Assembly (NCBI RefSeq): GCF_020194175.1
Contig: NZ_JADYVX010000006.1
Span: forward strand, 1 to 64,000
Length of the DNA stretch: 64,000 bases
Direction: 5' to 3'
Source: Bradyrhizobium sp. BRP22
Lineage (GTDB): Bacteria; Pseudomonadota; Alphaproteobacteria; Rhizobiales; Xanthobacteraceae
This document shows, piece after piece, positions 8,077 to 15,892 of the stretch. The notes below the pieces were generated by a model, which searched no databases, was not told where the DNA came from, and saw only the letters and a list, made by a program, of their open reading frames with translations. The position numbers were made by a program, and so were the translations under genes. Every line of letters begins with the position of its first letter. Position 1 is the first letter of the stretch.

Positions 8077-10944
8077 ATGGCATGGACGAGAGCGGCTTCG
8101 CTGAACGAGGTGCCCGAAGGCAAAGCCCTCGGCATCGAAGTCGACGGCATTCATATCGCGCTCTACAATCTCGACGGCAAAATCTACGCAACGCATGGCA
8201 TCTGCACACATGCGCTCGCGCTGCTGGCCGAAGGCTGGATCGAAGATGGCAAGGTGGAATGTCCGCTGCACCAGGGGCAGTTCGACATCCGCACCGGAAA
8301 AGCCCTTTGCGCGCCGGTGACCGAGGATCTGCGGACCTATGCTGTTCGCGTCGAGGGCGACGATATTCTCATCGATCCCGAACAACCGGCGGCAGAGACC
8401 GTCTTCGGGAGCAGGCCCGCTGCCGCCGCGCCCGCGAAAGATGCGAGCCGTGTTGTGATCGTCGGCGCAGGTCAGGCAGCTGCGGCTGCAATCCGGGCCA
8501 TGCGCACGGCCGGCTTCAATGGCAGCATCGATCTGGTCGGCACCGAGCCTCATCTCCCCTATGAGCGGCCGCCGCTATCGAAGGAATTCCTGCTTGGTAC
8601 GGCCGAGTTTTCCTCCAGCGTTCGCTTGAGCGAGACGGATGCGGTCCAGCTCGGCGTACGCCTGCATCTTGGCGTTGCCGCGACGGCGATCGATGCCGCG
8701 CAGCGTCAGATCACTCTCGCGAATAGCGAGGTTCTGGCTTACGACGCATTGCTGCTTGCCACCGGCGGAACGCCGCGACGGCTGGGCATTCCCGGCGCGG
8801 ATTTGCCGGGCGTCCACTATCTGCGCACGATCGAGGATGCCGCCGCCATTGGCGCAACGCTCGACCGCGCTCATCATGTCGCCGTGATCGGCGGTGGATT
8901 CATTGGTCTTGAGCTTGCGTCGACCGCAATTTCGCGCGGCGTGGCAGTGACCCTGCTCGAACGTGAGCGCGAGATCATGGCGCGGATCATGCCGGCTGCC
9001 GTCGGCCGGGCCTTCCGCATCATGGCGGAGCGGCATGGCGTCGATATTCGCCGCGATGCGCGCGTTATCGAAATCACCAGGCGCGGCGCGCGGCTGGGCG
9101 TCGTGACCGGAGAAGATACCATCGAAGTCGATGCCGTTCTGGTCGGCATTGGGATGCAGCCGACGTTTGACCTTGCGCTGCAGGCCGGTTGCACCACCAC
9201 GCCAGCCGGCATCGAGGTGGATGCGCAGGGACGCACCTCCGTGCCGGGCATCTGGGCGGCCGGCGATTGCGCGCTGTACCATGAGCCGGTCGCGGGACGG
9301 CGCCTTTCGCTCCAAAGCTGGCAGAACGCCGAGGAGCAAGGCGCCGCGGCCGGGCGTTCGATCGCCGGACACAACACAGCCGTGGCGCAAAAGCATCCCT
9401 GGTTCTGGACCGACCAGTTCGGCCGCAATGTGCAGATGCTTGGGATTGTCAGCGCCGAAGACCACGTCGCGCTCGCAGCTGCAGACGAAGCCGGCCCGGG
9501 CGCCATCTATCGCATGTTCGATAAGGCGACGGGACGGCTCGCCGGCGTCGTCGCCTTCTCAAATCCGCAGGCGATCCGCGCGGCGCGCGCCGAACTCGAT
9601 TCTGCAACACCCTTCGATCCGGATATTCATGGCGCCATCATCTCGTCCAAAGGACAGGACGGCGCCGATGCCATGGAGGCCAGCGTCATGAACGCCAACC
9701 CGGGACTGTCGCTTACCAAACGCTATATCTGGCCGGCCGATGGCCTCACTCGCATTCCGGATTGGGTCTATACCGATCAGGCGATCTATGAGCGCGAGGT
9801 CGAGAAGATCTTCCACGGCCGCACCTGGAATTATGTCGCGCTCGAAGCCGAAGTCCCCAATTCCGGCGATTTCATCCGCTCGAATGTCGGACCGACGCCG
9901 GTGGTCGTCTCGCGCGCGGAAGATGGCTCGATTCATGTGTTCGAGAACCGCTGCGCGCATCGCGCCGCCGAATTCTGCCGTGAACTCTCCGGCAACGCGA
10001 AGGAGTTCGTCTGCCCCTATCATCAATGGTCGTACGACCTGAAAGGAAATCTGGCCGGCGTTCCGTTTCGCCGCGGCGTCGGTGGCAAGGGCGGCATGCC
10101 GGCGGATTTCAGGAATGCGGACCATGGTCTGCGCCGCCTGAAAGTGACGACGCATCGCGGCGTCGTGTTCGCCTCCTATTGCGACGACATGGAGCCGCTG
10201 GCCGACTATTTCACGCCGGAGATCATGCGTGAATTCGAGGCGACCTTCGATGGCCGCAAGCTCAAGGTGCTCGGCTATTACCGCCATTCGCTGCCGGGCA
10301 ACTGGAAACTCTATCACGAGAACCTGAAAGATCCCTATCACGCCACCCTGCTGCACACGTTCCTGGTCACGTTCGGTCTGTTGGTTGCAGGCAACAAGTC
10401 GCTGATGCTCGCGGATCCGAGCGGGCGTCACGGCGTCATGGCCTCGGCAAAGTCCGACGGGAAAGCGGTGTCCAGCGACGCGAAGAAGGAGATGCGCGCC
10501 TACAAGGAAGGCATGACGCTCGCCGAGCCGCGCTTCATGGATTTCGTGGACGAGTTCGACAGCCCCTGGTCGGTGACGATGGCGACGATCTGGCCGAACC
10601 TGATCGTGCAGCGCGAGATGAACACGCTCGGCGTGCGCCAGATCGTGCCGACCGGGCCGCATGAATTCATCATGAAGTGGACCATGTTCGGTTTCGAGGG
10701 CGATACCGAGGAAATGACACGGCATCGCCTTCGGCAAGGCAATCTCATGGGGCCGGCCGGCTTCCTCGGGCTCGAAGACAACGAGGCGATCAAGTTCGTG
10801 CAGGACGGCATGCAGCGCGTGCCAAACGGCGAGCATCTGGTGAAACTCGATCCGGCCGTCGAAGCCGGCACCGCCGACAACCTGATCTCCGAAGCGGCGA
10901 TCCGCGCCATGTACAAGCACTGGCGCGCCGAGATGGGACTGTGA
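8077..10944 (+). CDS. three-in-one Rieske oxygenase: ferredoxin, reductase and oxygenase large subunit fused
   Basis: One uninterrupted 955-codon frame contains three proteins that are normally separate. Residues 1-105 are a Rieske ferredoxin with C43-x-H45 and C62-P-L-H65. After an Ala/Pro linker, about 124-510 are a BphA4-type FAD/NADH ferredoxin reductase: first dinucleotide motif VIVGAGQAAA at 127, second VIGGGFIGLE at 270, FAD motif AAGDCAL near 394, then the reductase C-terminal domain. Residues about 545-955 are an oxygenase large subunit with a second Rieske centre (C626-x-H628, C646-x2-H649), the mononuclear iron histidines H755 and H760, bridging D752, and a likely third ligand around E900-D901. 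The large-subunit phrase KDPYHATLLHTFL resembles salicylate 5-hydroxylase-type enzymes. Electrons could pass from NADH to substrate in one chain. The small subunit follows after 3 bases. The substrate is not determined. Confidence 0.93.
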   Translation: MAWTRAASLNEVPEGKALGIEVDGIHIALYNLDGKIYATHGICTHALALLAEGWIEDGKVECPLHQGQFDIRTGKALCAPVTEDLRTYAVRVEGDDILIDPEQPAAETVFGSRPAAAAPAKDASRVVIVGAGQAAAAAIRAMRTAGFNGSIDLVGTEPHLPYERPPLSKEFLLGTAEFSSSVRLSETDAVQLGVRLHLGVAATAIDAAQRQITLANSEVLAYDALLLATGGTPRRLGIPGADLPGVHYLRTIEDAAAIGATLDRAHHVAVIGGGFIGLELASTAISRGVAVTLLEREREIMARIMPAAVGRAFRIMAERHGVDIRRDARVIEITRRGARLGVVTGEDTIEVDAVLVGIGMQPTFDLALQAGCTTTPAGIEVDAQGRTSVPGIWAAGDCALYHEPVAGRRLSLQSWQNAEEQGAAAGRSIAGHNTAVAQKHPWFWTDQFGRNVQMLGIVSAEDHVALAAADEAGPGAIYRMFDKATGRLAGVVAFSNPQAIRAARAELDSATPFDPDIHGAIISSKGQDGADAMEASVMNANPGLSLTKRYIWPADGLTRIPDWVYTDQAIYEREVEKIFHGRTWNYVALEAEVPNSGDFIRSNVGPTPVVVSRAEDGSIHVFENRCAHRAAEFCRELSGNAKEFVCPYHQWSYDLKGNLAGVPFRRGVGGKGGMPADFRNADHGLRRLKVTTHRGVVFASYCDDMEPLADYFTPEIMREFEATFDGRKLKVLGYYRHSLPGNWKLYHENLKDPYHATLLHTFLVTFGLLVAGNKSLMLADPSGRHGVMASAKSDGKAVSSDAKKEMRAYKEGMTLAEPRFMDFVDEFDSPWSVTMATIWPNLIVQREMNTLGVRQIVPTGPHEFIMKWTMFGFEGDTEEMTRHRLRQGNLMGPAGFLGLEDNEAIKFVQDGMQRVPNGEHLVKLDPAVEAGTADNLISEAAIRAMYKHWRAEMGL

Positions 10945-10947
10945 GTC

Positions 10948-11481
10948 ATGGATATGGCCCTTAAGCGTAATCCCTCATCCGCCTCGCTCGTGGATCCGCG
11001 CCTCGAAGCAGTCCTGCTGCGGCACGAGATCGAGACCTTCAACGTGCGCTATGCGAACGCGCTTGACGAGCAGCGTCTCGCCGACTGGACCGAAATGTTC
11101 ACCGACGACGCGACCTACGTCATCCTGTCGCGCGAGAACCACGACCGCAACATGCCGGTTGGACTGATCTACTGCGAGGGCAAAGGCATGATCCGCGATC
11201 GCGCCTTCGCCCTGAGCGAGACCGCGATGTTCGCGCCGCGCTACCTGCGGCACATCATCGGTAATCTCGACTTGCTGGGCGACGAGCGCGACGGCACGAT
11301 CAAGGCACGCGCCAACTACGTCGTGCTGCAGGTGCTGTTCGATCGTCCGGACGCGACGCTGCATCAGATTGGCGTGTATTATGACGCGTTCCGCCGCGAG
11401 AACGGCGTGCTCAAACTGGCCGACCGGCGCTGCGTCTATGACAACCTGCTGGTGCCGAATGCGCTTTGTCTGCCGGTGTGA
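10948..11481 (+). CDS. aromatic-ring hydroxylase small (beta) subunit
   Basis: 177 residues of the ring-hydroxylating beta-subunit/SnoaL-like fold, with the usual opening (VLLRHEIETFNVRYANALDEQRLADWTEMF split over the first helix and strand) and RYLRHIIGNLDL in the middle. The beta subunit builds the alpha3-beta3 mushroom and has no cofactor. The ATG is 3 bases after the stop of the fused large-subunit gene, so the pair is one transcriptional and translational unit. Its presence argues that the fusion protein works as a true multimeric Rieske oxygenase, in which each alpha chain brings its own reductase and ferredoxin. That would crowd the hexamer and is worth structural attention. Confidence 0.88.
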   Translation: MDMALKRNPSSASLVDPRLEAVLLRHEIETFNVRYANALDEQRLADWTEMFTDDATYVILSRENHDRNMPVGLIYCEGKGMIRDRAFALSETAMFAPRYLRHIIGNLDLLGDERDGTIKARANYVVLQVLFDRPDATLHQIGVYYDAFRRENGVLKLADRRCVYDNLLVPNALCLPV

Positions 11482-11538
11482 CAACATATGACCTGCCGCC
11501 ACAAACCGGCAGACGACGCGCGCGGCGGGCGAGCGATC

Positions 11539-12144
11539 TCAGCTTGGCTGAAAGACCGTGCGGCCAAGATGGTTGTTCGCGTCAACCAGCCGCAGCAGCG
11601 CCGCCATCAGGGCCGCGCGCTCCTTGGGCGGCAAAGGCTCGAGCAGACGCGCCTGCGCGCGCTGCATCGCCTTGAACATCTCCCGAGTAACCTTCTCCCC
11701 GGCCGGAGTCAGGCGCGCGAGCACGGCGCGCCGATCCTTCTCGCCCTTGCGGCGCGTCAGCAATCCGCGCTGCTCCAGACGGCGCAGCACGTCGGCGACA
11801 TTGGTACGGTCGATGCCAACCTCGCGCCCGAGCGTATGCTGATCGGTGTCAGGATTGAGGCTGAGCGTGGTCAGCAACGCATATTGCACCGGCGTGATGT
11901 CGAAGCCGGCACATTCCTCGAAGAACAGAGCATAATTGATCTGGTGCAGCCGCCGGATCAGAAAGCCGGGGCGAGCCCACAACGGCATGCTGGCATAAAG
12001 CGAGGTGTGCTCCGCCTTCTTTACGGCGGGCTGGCCTTTCGGCTTCCGAGCTGGCTTGGCCTTCCCGGTTCTTTTGGGTTTTGCCAATTTCAACAATCTC
12101 CCTGCGACGGCGTCCGGTTGTTCTCTACCACCCCCAGCGTCCAC
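11539..12144 (-). CDS. MarR-family transcriptional regulator
   Basis: About 201 residues. A basic, Lys/Pro-rich N-terminal extension (KPKRTGKAKPARKPKG) precedes a winged helix-turn-helix: FDITPVQYALLTTL, then TLGREVGIDRTNVADVLRRLEQRGLLTR and the wing EKDRRAVLARLTPAGE. AAGGAGG ends 5 bases before the GTG at 12144, so I prefer that start to the GTG two codons earlier. MarR proteins are usually dimeric repressors released by aromatic ligands. It is encoded next to the oxygenase unit and TRAP genes, and an imperfect palindrome (core TACTGACTAATAT) recurs before itself, the ABC operon, the ABM/GST unit, the Rieske gene, dctP and the amidase. I infer that it controls all of them. Confidence 0.88.
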   Translation of the reverse strand: MDAGGGREQPDAVAGRLLKLAKPKRTGKAKPARKPKGQPAVKKAEHTSLYASMPLWARPGFLIRRLHQINYALFFEECAGFDITPVQYALLTTLSLNPDTDQHTLGREVGIDRTNVADVLRRLEQRGLLTRRKGEKDRRAVLARLTPAGEKVTREMFKAMQRAQARLLEPLPPKERAALMAALLRLVDANNHLGRTVFQPS

Positions 12145-12228
12145 TCGCACCTCCTTCGTCCCGGTTATTCATGACGTGCCATCCCCACGCGGCCTGGGGC
12201 TTAAGCATCGGCCGCAAGGGAAATAAGC

Positions 12229-12245
12229 AGTACGCTGTCTAATAT
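12229..12245. promoter_or_regulatory. putative MarR-type operator, copy H (autoregulation)
   Basis: AGTACGCTGTCTAATAT is 85 bases upstream of the marR start and about 220 bases from the copy in front of dctP. It is a degenerate member of the family. Its position would allow autoregulation. Confidence 0.4.
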
Positions 12246-12611
12246 AGGAAGGCCGCAGTGATCCGCAATCGAATGAGAGTTTCGCGCCCCTCGGTCTTGG
12301 TTTGCAGATGCAGCGCTTCGGTAAACGTCACGGGTCTCGTAAAAACCGAGTATTCTTGGGGCATTATGCGTCCGGCCCTCATGAGGCAAACCTAGCATTT
12401 CCACGCCGCAACCACCGCAGCCCTTCAGTTGGTGCAGCTTTTGCATCTTCTAAAATAGGATGCATACTGACTAATATGCTCCACACATGGTCATAGATGG
12501 CGCAACCGACATGGTTCTTGGCGAACGGGATGCAATCCACCGGCGCGATATCCGCGGCCGCCCCGCACCCGCAAGCGACGGCATTTCTCAAGCGAAGAAA
12601 GGATGGGGACT
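12246..12611. other. marR-dctP divergent intergenic region
   Basis: About 370 bases without a supported gene. It holds the dctP promoter/operator at 12441-12479 and then a leader of about 130 bases. An open frame from 12497 runs into dctP out of frame and shows no protein similarity. Confidence 0.6.
12441..12479 (+). promoter_or_regulatory. dctP promoter with overlapping operator, copy G
   Basis: TTGCAT (12441-12446), 16 bases, CATACT (12463-12468) resembles a sigma-70 promoter. The -10 lies within GCATACTGACTAATATGC (12462-12479), the best palindrome of the set, with 5-base arms GCATA/TATGC. The arrangement is the same as at the Rieske promoter. Confidence 0.6.
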
Positions 12612-13709
12612 ATGAATCGCCGCAAACTGCTCTTGGGCCTGGCGGGCGGGACCGCTGGCGCCGCACTCGCTGCACCGGCCATCGCGCAAACTCAACCGAC
12701 CGTCCGCTGGCGTATGGCCACCGGCTGGCCAAAGAGCCTCGATACGATTCACGGCTCGGCCGAGGACCTCTGCCGTCGCGTCGGCCAACTCACCGAAGGC
12801 CGCTTCGAGATCCGCTGTTTCGCCGGCGGCGAAGTCGTCCCGCCGCTGCAGGTGCTCGACGCCGTGCAGAACGGCACCATCGAATGCGGGCATATTCTGT
12901 CCGCCAATTACATCGGCAAGAGCCCGACTTACGCGTTCGATGCCGGACTGCCGTTCGGCCTGAATGCGCGGCAGCAGGCCGCTTGGCTGTATGAGGGCGG
13001 CGGCCTGGCGCTTGTGCGGGCCTTCTACAAGAAGTCGAACGTCATTCCCTTCCCCGTCGGCAACGTCGGCACGCAGATGGGCGGCTTCTACCGGAAGGAA
13101 ATCAATACCGTGCAGGATTTGCAGGGCCTGAAGATCCGCATCGGCGGCCTTGGCGGCATCATCCTGCGCAAGCTCGGCGCCGTGCCGCAGCAGCTGCCGC
13201 CATCCGATATCTATTCGGCGCTGGAGCGCGGCACCATCGACGCGTCGGAATGGATCGGCCCATACGACGACGCCAAGCTCGGGCTGAACAAGGTCGCCAA
13301 GTTCTATTACGCCCCCGGATGGTGGGAAGGCAGCGCCGGCATCACTGCGCCGGTCAGCCTGCCCGCCTGGGAGGCGTTGCCCGAGCCGTTCAAGATCGCG
13401 TTCGAGACCGCGTGCAACGAGCAGATGATGTTCATGATCGCGAAGTATGACGCGCGCAACCCGGACGCGTTGCGGCGGATGATCGGGGAAGGCACGCAAC
13501 TGCGGCTGTTCCCGCGCGCGGTTCTGGACGCGTGCTACAAGGCGAGCTTCGAGACCTTCGAAGAGATTGCGGCCAAGGACGCCGACTTCAAGACCATCTA
13601 CGACCCTTGGAAGCGTTTCCTCGAAAGCTCCAATCCGTGGTTCCGGGTCGCAGAGCAGAGCCTCGACGCCTACCGCTTCTCGCACGATATCCCGCCGGCC
13701 TCACAATGA
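12612..13709 (+). CDS. dctP: TRAP transporter solute-binding protein DctP
   Basis: 365 residues with a twin-arginine-type leader (NRRKLLLGLAGG through AAPAIAQ), so the protein is exported and probably pre-folded. The mature part (RMATGWPKSLDTIHGSAEDL, GGFYRKEI, YAPGWWEGSA) matches the FcbT1/TakP subgroup that binds alpha-keto acids, mannitol-like or chloroaromatic acids. The ATG at 12612 has AAAGGA at suitable spacing and is preferred to an ATG three codons upstream. First gene of dctP-dctQ-dctM, with the amidase and molybdenum hydroxylase genes following in the same direction. It is probably repressed by the MarR regulator. An aromatic carboxylate is a reasonable ligand guess (inference). 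Confidence 0.92.
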   Translation: MNRRKLLLGLAGGTAGAALAAPAIAQTQPTVRWRMATGWPKSLDTIHGSAEDLCRRVGQLTEGRFEIRCFAGGEVVPPLQVLDAVQNGTIECGHILSANYIGKSPTYAFDAGLPFGLNARQQAAWLYEGGGLALVRAFYKKSNVIPFPVGNVGTQMGGFYRKEINTVQDLQGLKIRIGGLGGIILRKLGAVPQQLPPSDIYSALERGTIDASEWIGPYDDAKLGLNKVAKFYYAPGWWEGSAGITAPVSLPAWEALPEPFKIAFETACNEQMMFMIAKYDARNPDALRRMIGEGTQLRLFPRAVLDACYKASFETFEEIAAKDADFKTIYDPWKRFLESSNPWFRVAEQSLDAYRFSHDIPPASQ

Positions 13710-13804
13710 CGCTGCGCGCCCGGTAGTCACTGACGCTGCCGGGCGATCAATCTTTGATGGTCGCGGGAAGTCGGCGCGCTACCGCGCCATTGTGGGAGAG
13801 ATCG

Positions 13805-14353
13805 ATGCATGCCCTGCTCGCCTTTAGCCGGAAGATCGACACCGCCAGCGCAGCATTCGGACGCATCGCGGACTGGATGGTTGGTCTGTCGTGCGCCATC
13901 AGCGCCGCGAATGCCGTTATTCGCTACGGCTTCAGCTACAGCTCCAATGCGTGGCTGGAAGCGCAATGGTACATGCTCGCAGGGATCGTCATGCTCGGGG
14001 CGAGCCACACGCTGTTCCGCAACGAGCATGTCCGCGTTGACCTGCTCTATGGCAACTACAGTCCACGGACCAGGCTGTATGTGGATGTTTTCGGCATCAT
14101 CTTCTTCCTGCTCCCGGCGACAATCCTGCTCACATGGATGACATGGCCGTTCTTCGTCACGAGTTGGCTGACGAATGAAGGGTCGTCCAACGCCGGCGGA
14201 TTGCTGCGCTGGCCGGTGAAGCTGATCCTCCCGGCCGGCTTCCTGCTGCTTACCCTTCAAGGCTTGTCCGAGCTCGTCAAGCGCATTGCGCTGCTGCGCG
14301 GTGTAGCGCCCGAGGCCGACATCATGACCGAATATCACCGTATGGAACAATGA
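13805..14353 (+). CDS. dctQ: TRAP transporter small permease DctQ
   Basis: 182 residues with four hydrophobic segments, around VGLSCAISAANAVI, WYMLAGIVMLGASH, VFGIIFFLLPATILL and LILPAGFLLLTLQGL. This is the pattern of the small membrane component of TRAP transporters. NEHVRVDLLYGNYSPR between segments 2 and 3 is the typical conserved loop. GGGAGAG at 13795-13801 marks the ATG at 13805; upstream open codons have no ribosome site. It lies between the binding protein and the large permease, as in the fcbT-type operons. The 95-base gap after dctP holds no obvious terminator. Confidence 0.9.
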   Translation: MHALLAFSRKIDTASAAFGRIADWMVGLSCAISAANAVIRYGFSYSSNAWLEAQWYMLAGIVMLGASHTLFRNEHVRVDLLYGNYSPRTRLYVDVFGIIFFLLPATILLTWMTWPFFVTSWLTNEGSSNAGGLLRWPVKLILPAGFLLLTLQGLSELVKRIALLRGVAPEADIMTEYHRMEQ

Positions 14354-14396
14354 TTGCATCCGCCGCACGCATCCGAGCCTCCAAGGAATTTCCCCG

Positions 14397-15812
14397 ATGC
14401 TGACGGTGGACCATATGCCGCCGCTGATGTTCGGCGGCCTCATTCTGTTCCTGCTGATCGGCTTTCCCGTGGCCTTCTCGCTTGCGGCCGTTGGTCTTTT
14501 CTTTGGCTTCCTGTCGGTCGGAATGGGCTTCTTCTCCGAAGCCTATCTCGGAAATCTGCCGCTCCGCATCTTCGGCATCCTCTCGAACGACCTGCTGCTG
14601 GCGATTCCCTTCTTCACGTTGATGGGCGCAATCCTCGAGCGCAGCGGCCTTGCCGAAGACCTCCTGGAAGGCACCGGACAACTATTCGGCGGCGTGCCCG
14701 GTGGGCTCGCTTATGCGGTCATCATTGTCGGCGCTATTCTCGGCGCAATCACCGGAACCGTTGCCGCATCGGTCATCGCCATGGGCATGATCTCACTGCC
14801 GATCATGATCCGCTATGGCTACGACATGCGCATCGCCACCGGCGTGATCGCGGCCTCCGGGACCATCACGCAAGTCATACCGCCGTCGCTCGTGCTCATT
14901 GTACTCGCTGACCAGCTCGGTCGCTCGGTCGGTGACATGTATGCCGGCGCGATCGGGCCTTCGATCCTTCAGGTGCTGCTCTTCCTGGCCTTCATCGCCG
15001 CCGTTTCGATCGTTTCGCCACGGCGCGTGCCGCCCCTGCCCAAAGAGGCGCGCGCGCAGCGTGGATGGGTGCTGGTGCGTCGCGTCCTCTGGGGCATGGT
15101 GCCGTCGATCATCCTGATTTTCGTGGTGCTTGGCACCATCTTCATGGGCCTCGCCACGCCGACGGAAGCCGGTGCCATGGGCGCGGTCGGCGCGGTCATT
15201 CTCGCCGCCCTGAACCGGCGACTTAGCTGGCCGCTGGTCAATCAGGCGATGCAGAACACCATGCGTATCACCTCGATGGTGATCTTCATCCTGATCGGAT
15301 CCACCGTGTTCAGCCTCGTGTTTCAGGGCGTCGACGGTTCGCGCTGGATTGAACATCTCCTGAGCCATGTGCCGGGCGGTCAAGTCGGTTTCCTGATCTT
15401 CGTCAACATTTTCGTCTTCCTCCTCGCCTTCTTTCTCGATTTTTTCGAGATCGCTTTCATCATCATTCCGCTGCTGGCACCGGTCGCCGACAAGCTCGGC
15501 ATCGATCTCGTCTGGTTCGGCGTGCTGCTCTGCGTCAACATGCAGACGAGCTTCATGCACCCGCCCTTCGGGTTTGCGCTGTTCTACCTGCGCGGCATCG
15601 CCCCGAAGGAGGTGCTGTCCCGCGACATTTACCTCGGGGCGCTGCCGTGGGTCGGATTGCAGCTCGTGCTGGTGGCAGTCGTGATCTTCTGGCCGGCCAG
15701 CGTCACCTATTGGATCGACAAGCGGTCGAACATCGATCCGTCCGCGATCCGTATCGAGCTGCCGAAGACTGACAGCGGGGACAGCGACACGTCGACCGTG
15801 AACTTCAAATAA
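14397..15812 (+). CDS. dctM: TRAP transporter large permease DctM
   Basis: 471 residues and about a dozen membrane segments, the size of FcbT3-type large permeases. Family landmarks include IPFFTLMGAILERSGLAEDLL, GAITGTVAASVIAMGMISLP, and the second-half motif ATPTEAGAMGAVGA followed by MRITSMVIFILIGSTVFSL. It catalyses sodium-dependent solute import with DctP and DctQ. Its last 190 residues, the following intergenic region and the start of the amidase gene are duplicated in decayed form at 1443-2515. The gap to the amidase (80 bases) contains an operator and a TTGACA, so the amidase may have its own promoter as well as read-through. Confidence 0.93.
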   Translation: MLTVDHMPPLMFGGLILFLLIGFPVAFSLAAVGLFFGFLSVGMGFFSEAYLGNLPLRIFGILSNDLLLAIPFFTLMGAILERSGLAEDLLEGTGQLFGGVPGGLAYAVIIVGAILGAITGTVAASVIAMGMISLPIMIRYGYDMRIATGVIAASGTITQVIPPSLVLIVLADQLGRSVGDMYAGAIGPSILQVLLFLAFIAAVSIVSPRRVPPLPKEARAQRGWVLVRRVLWGMVPSIILIFVVLGTIFMGLATPTEAGAMGAVGAVILAALNRRLSWPLVNQAMQNTMRITSMVIFILIGSTVFSLVFQGVDGSRWIEHLLSHVPGGQVGFLIFVNIFVFLLAFFLDFFEIAFIIIPLLAPVADKLGIDLVWFGVLLCVNMQTSFMHPPFGFALFYLRGIAPKEVLSRDIYLGALPWVGLQLVLVAVVIFWPASVTYWIDKRSNIDPSAIRIELPKTDSGDSDTSTVNFK

Positions 15813-15860
15813 GCGCGGCTGCGACTCTCCCTCGCATGACGGCAGCTTGACAGCGCTGAT

Positions 15861-15875
15861 TATATCGTCAGTATA
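15861..15875. promoter_or_regulatory. putative MarR-type operator, copy B
   Basis: TATATCGTCAGTATA lies just before the amidase and is identical to copy A at 2051. TTGACA at 15848-15853 upstream makes a promoter-like pair with the TATAC in the site, although the spacing of 17-19 is on the long side. Confidence 0.55.
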
Positions 15876-15892
15876 CCTCTCATTTTGCATCG

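Noticed and set aside
9559..10920. 453-codon minus-strand frame opposite the Rieske oxygenase
   Set aside because: Pure antisense shadow: the plus strand has metal-binding motifs and the normal codon pattern.
12497..12994. Open frame starting between the dctP promoter and dctP
   Set aside because: Runs out of frame through dctP; no independent signal.
12588..13685. 365-codon minus-strand frame opposite dctP
   Set aside because: Composition of an antisense frame; no start signal and no recognisable protein.
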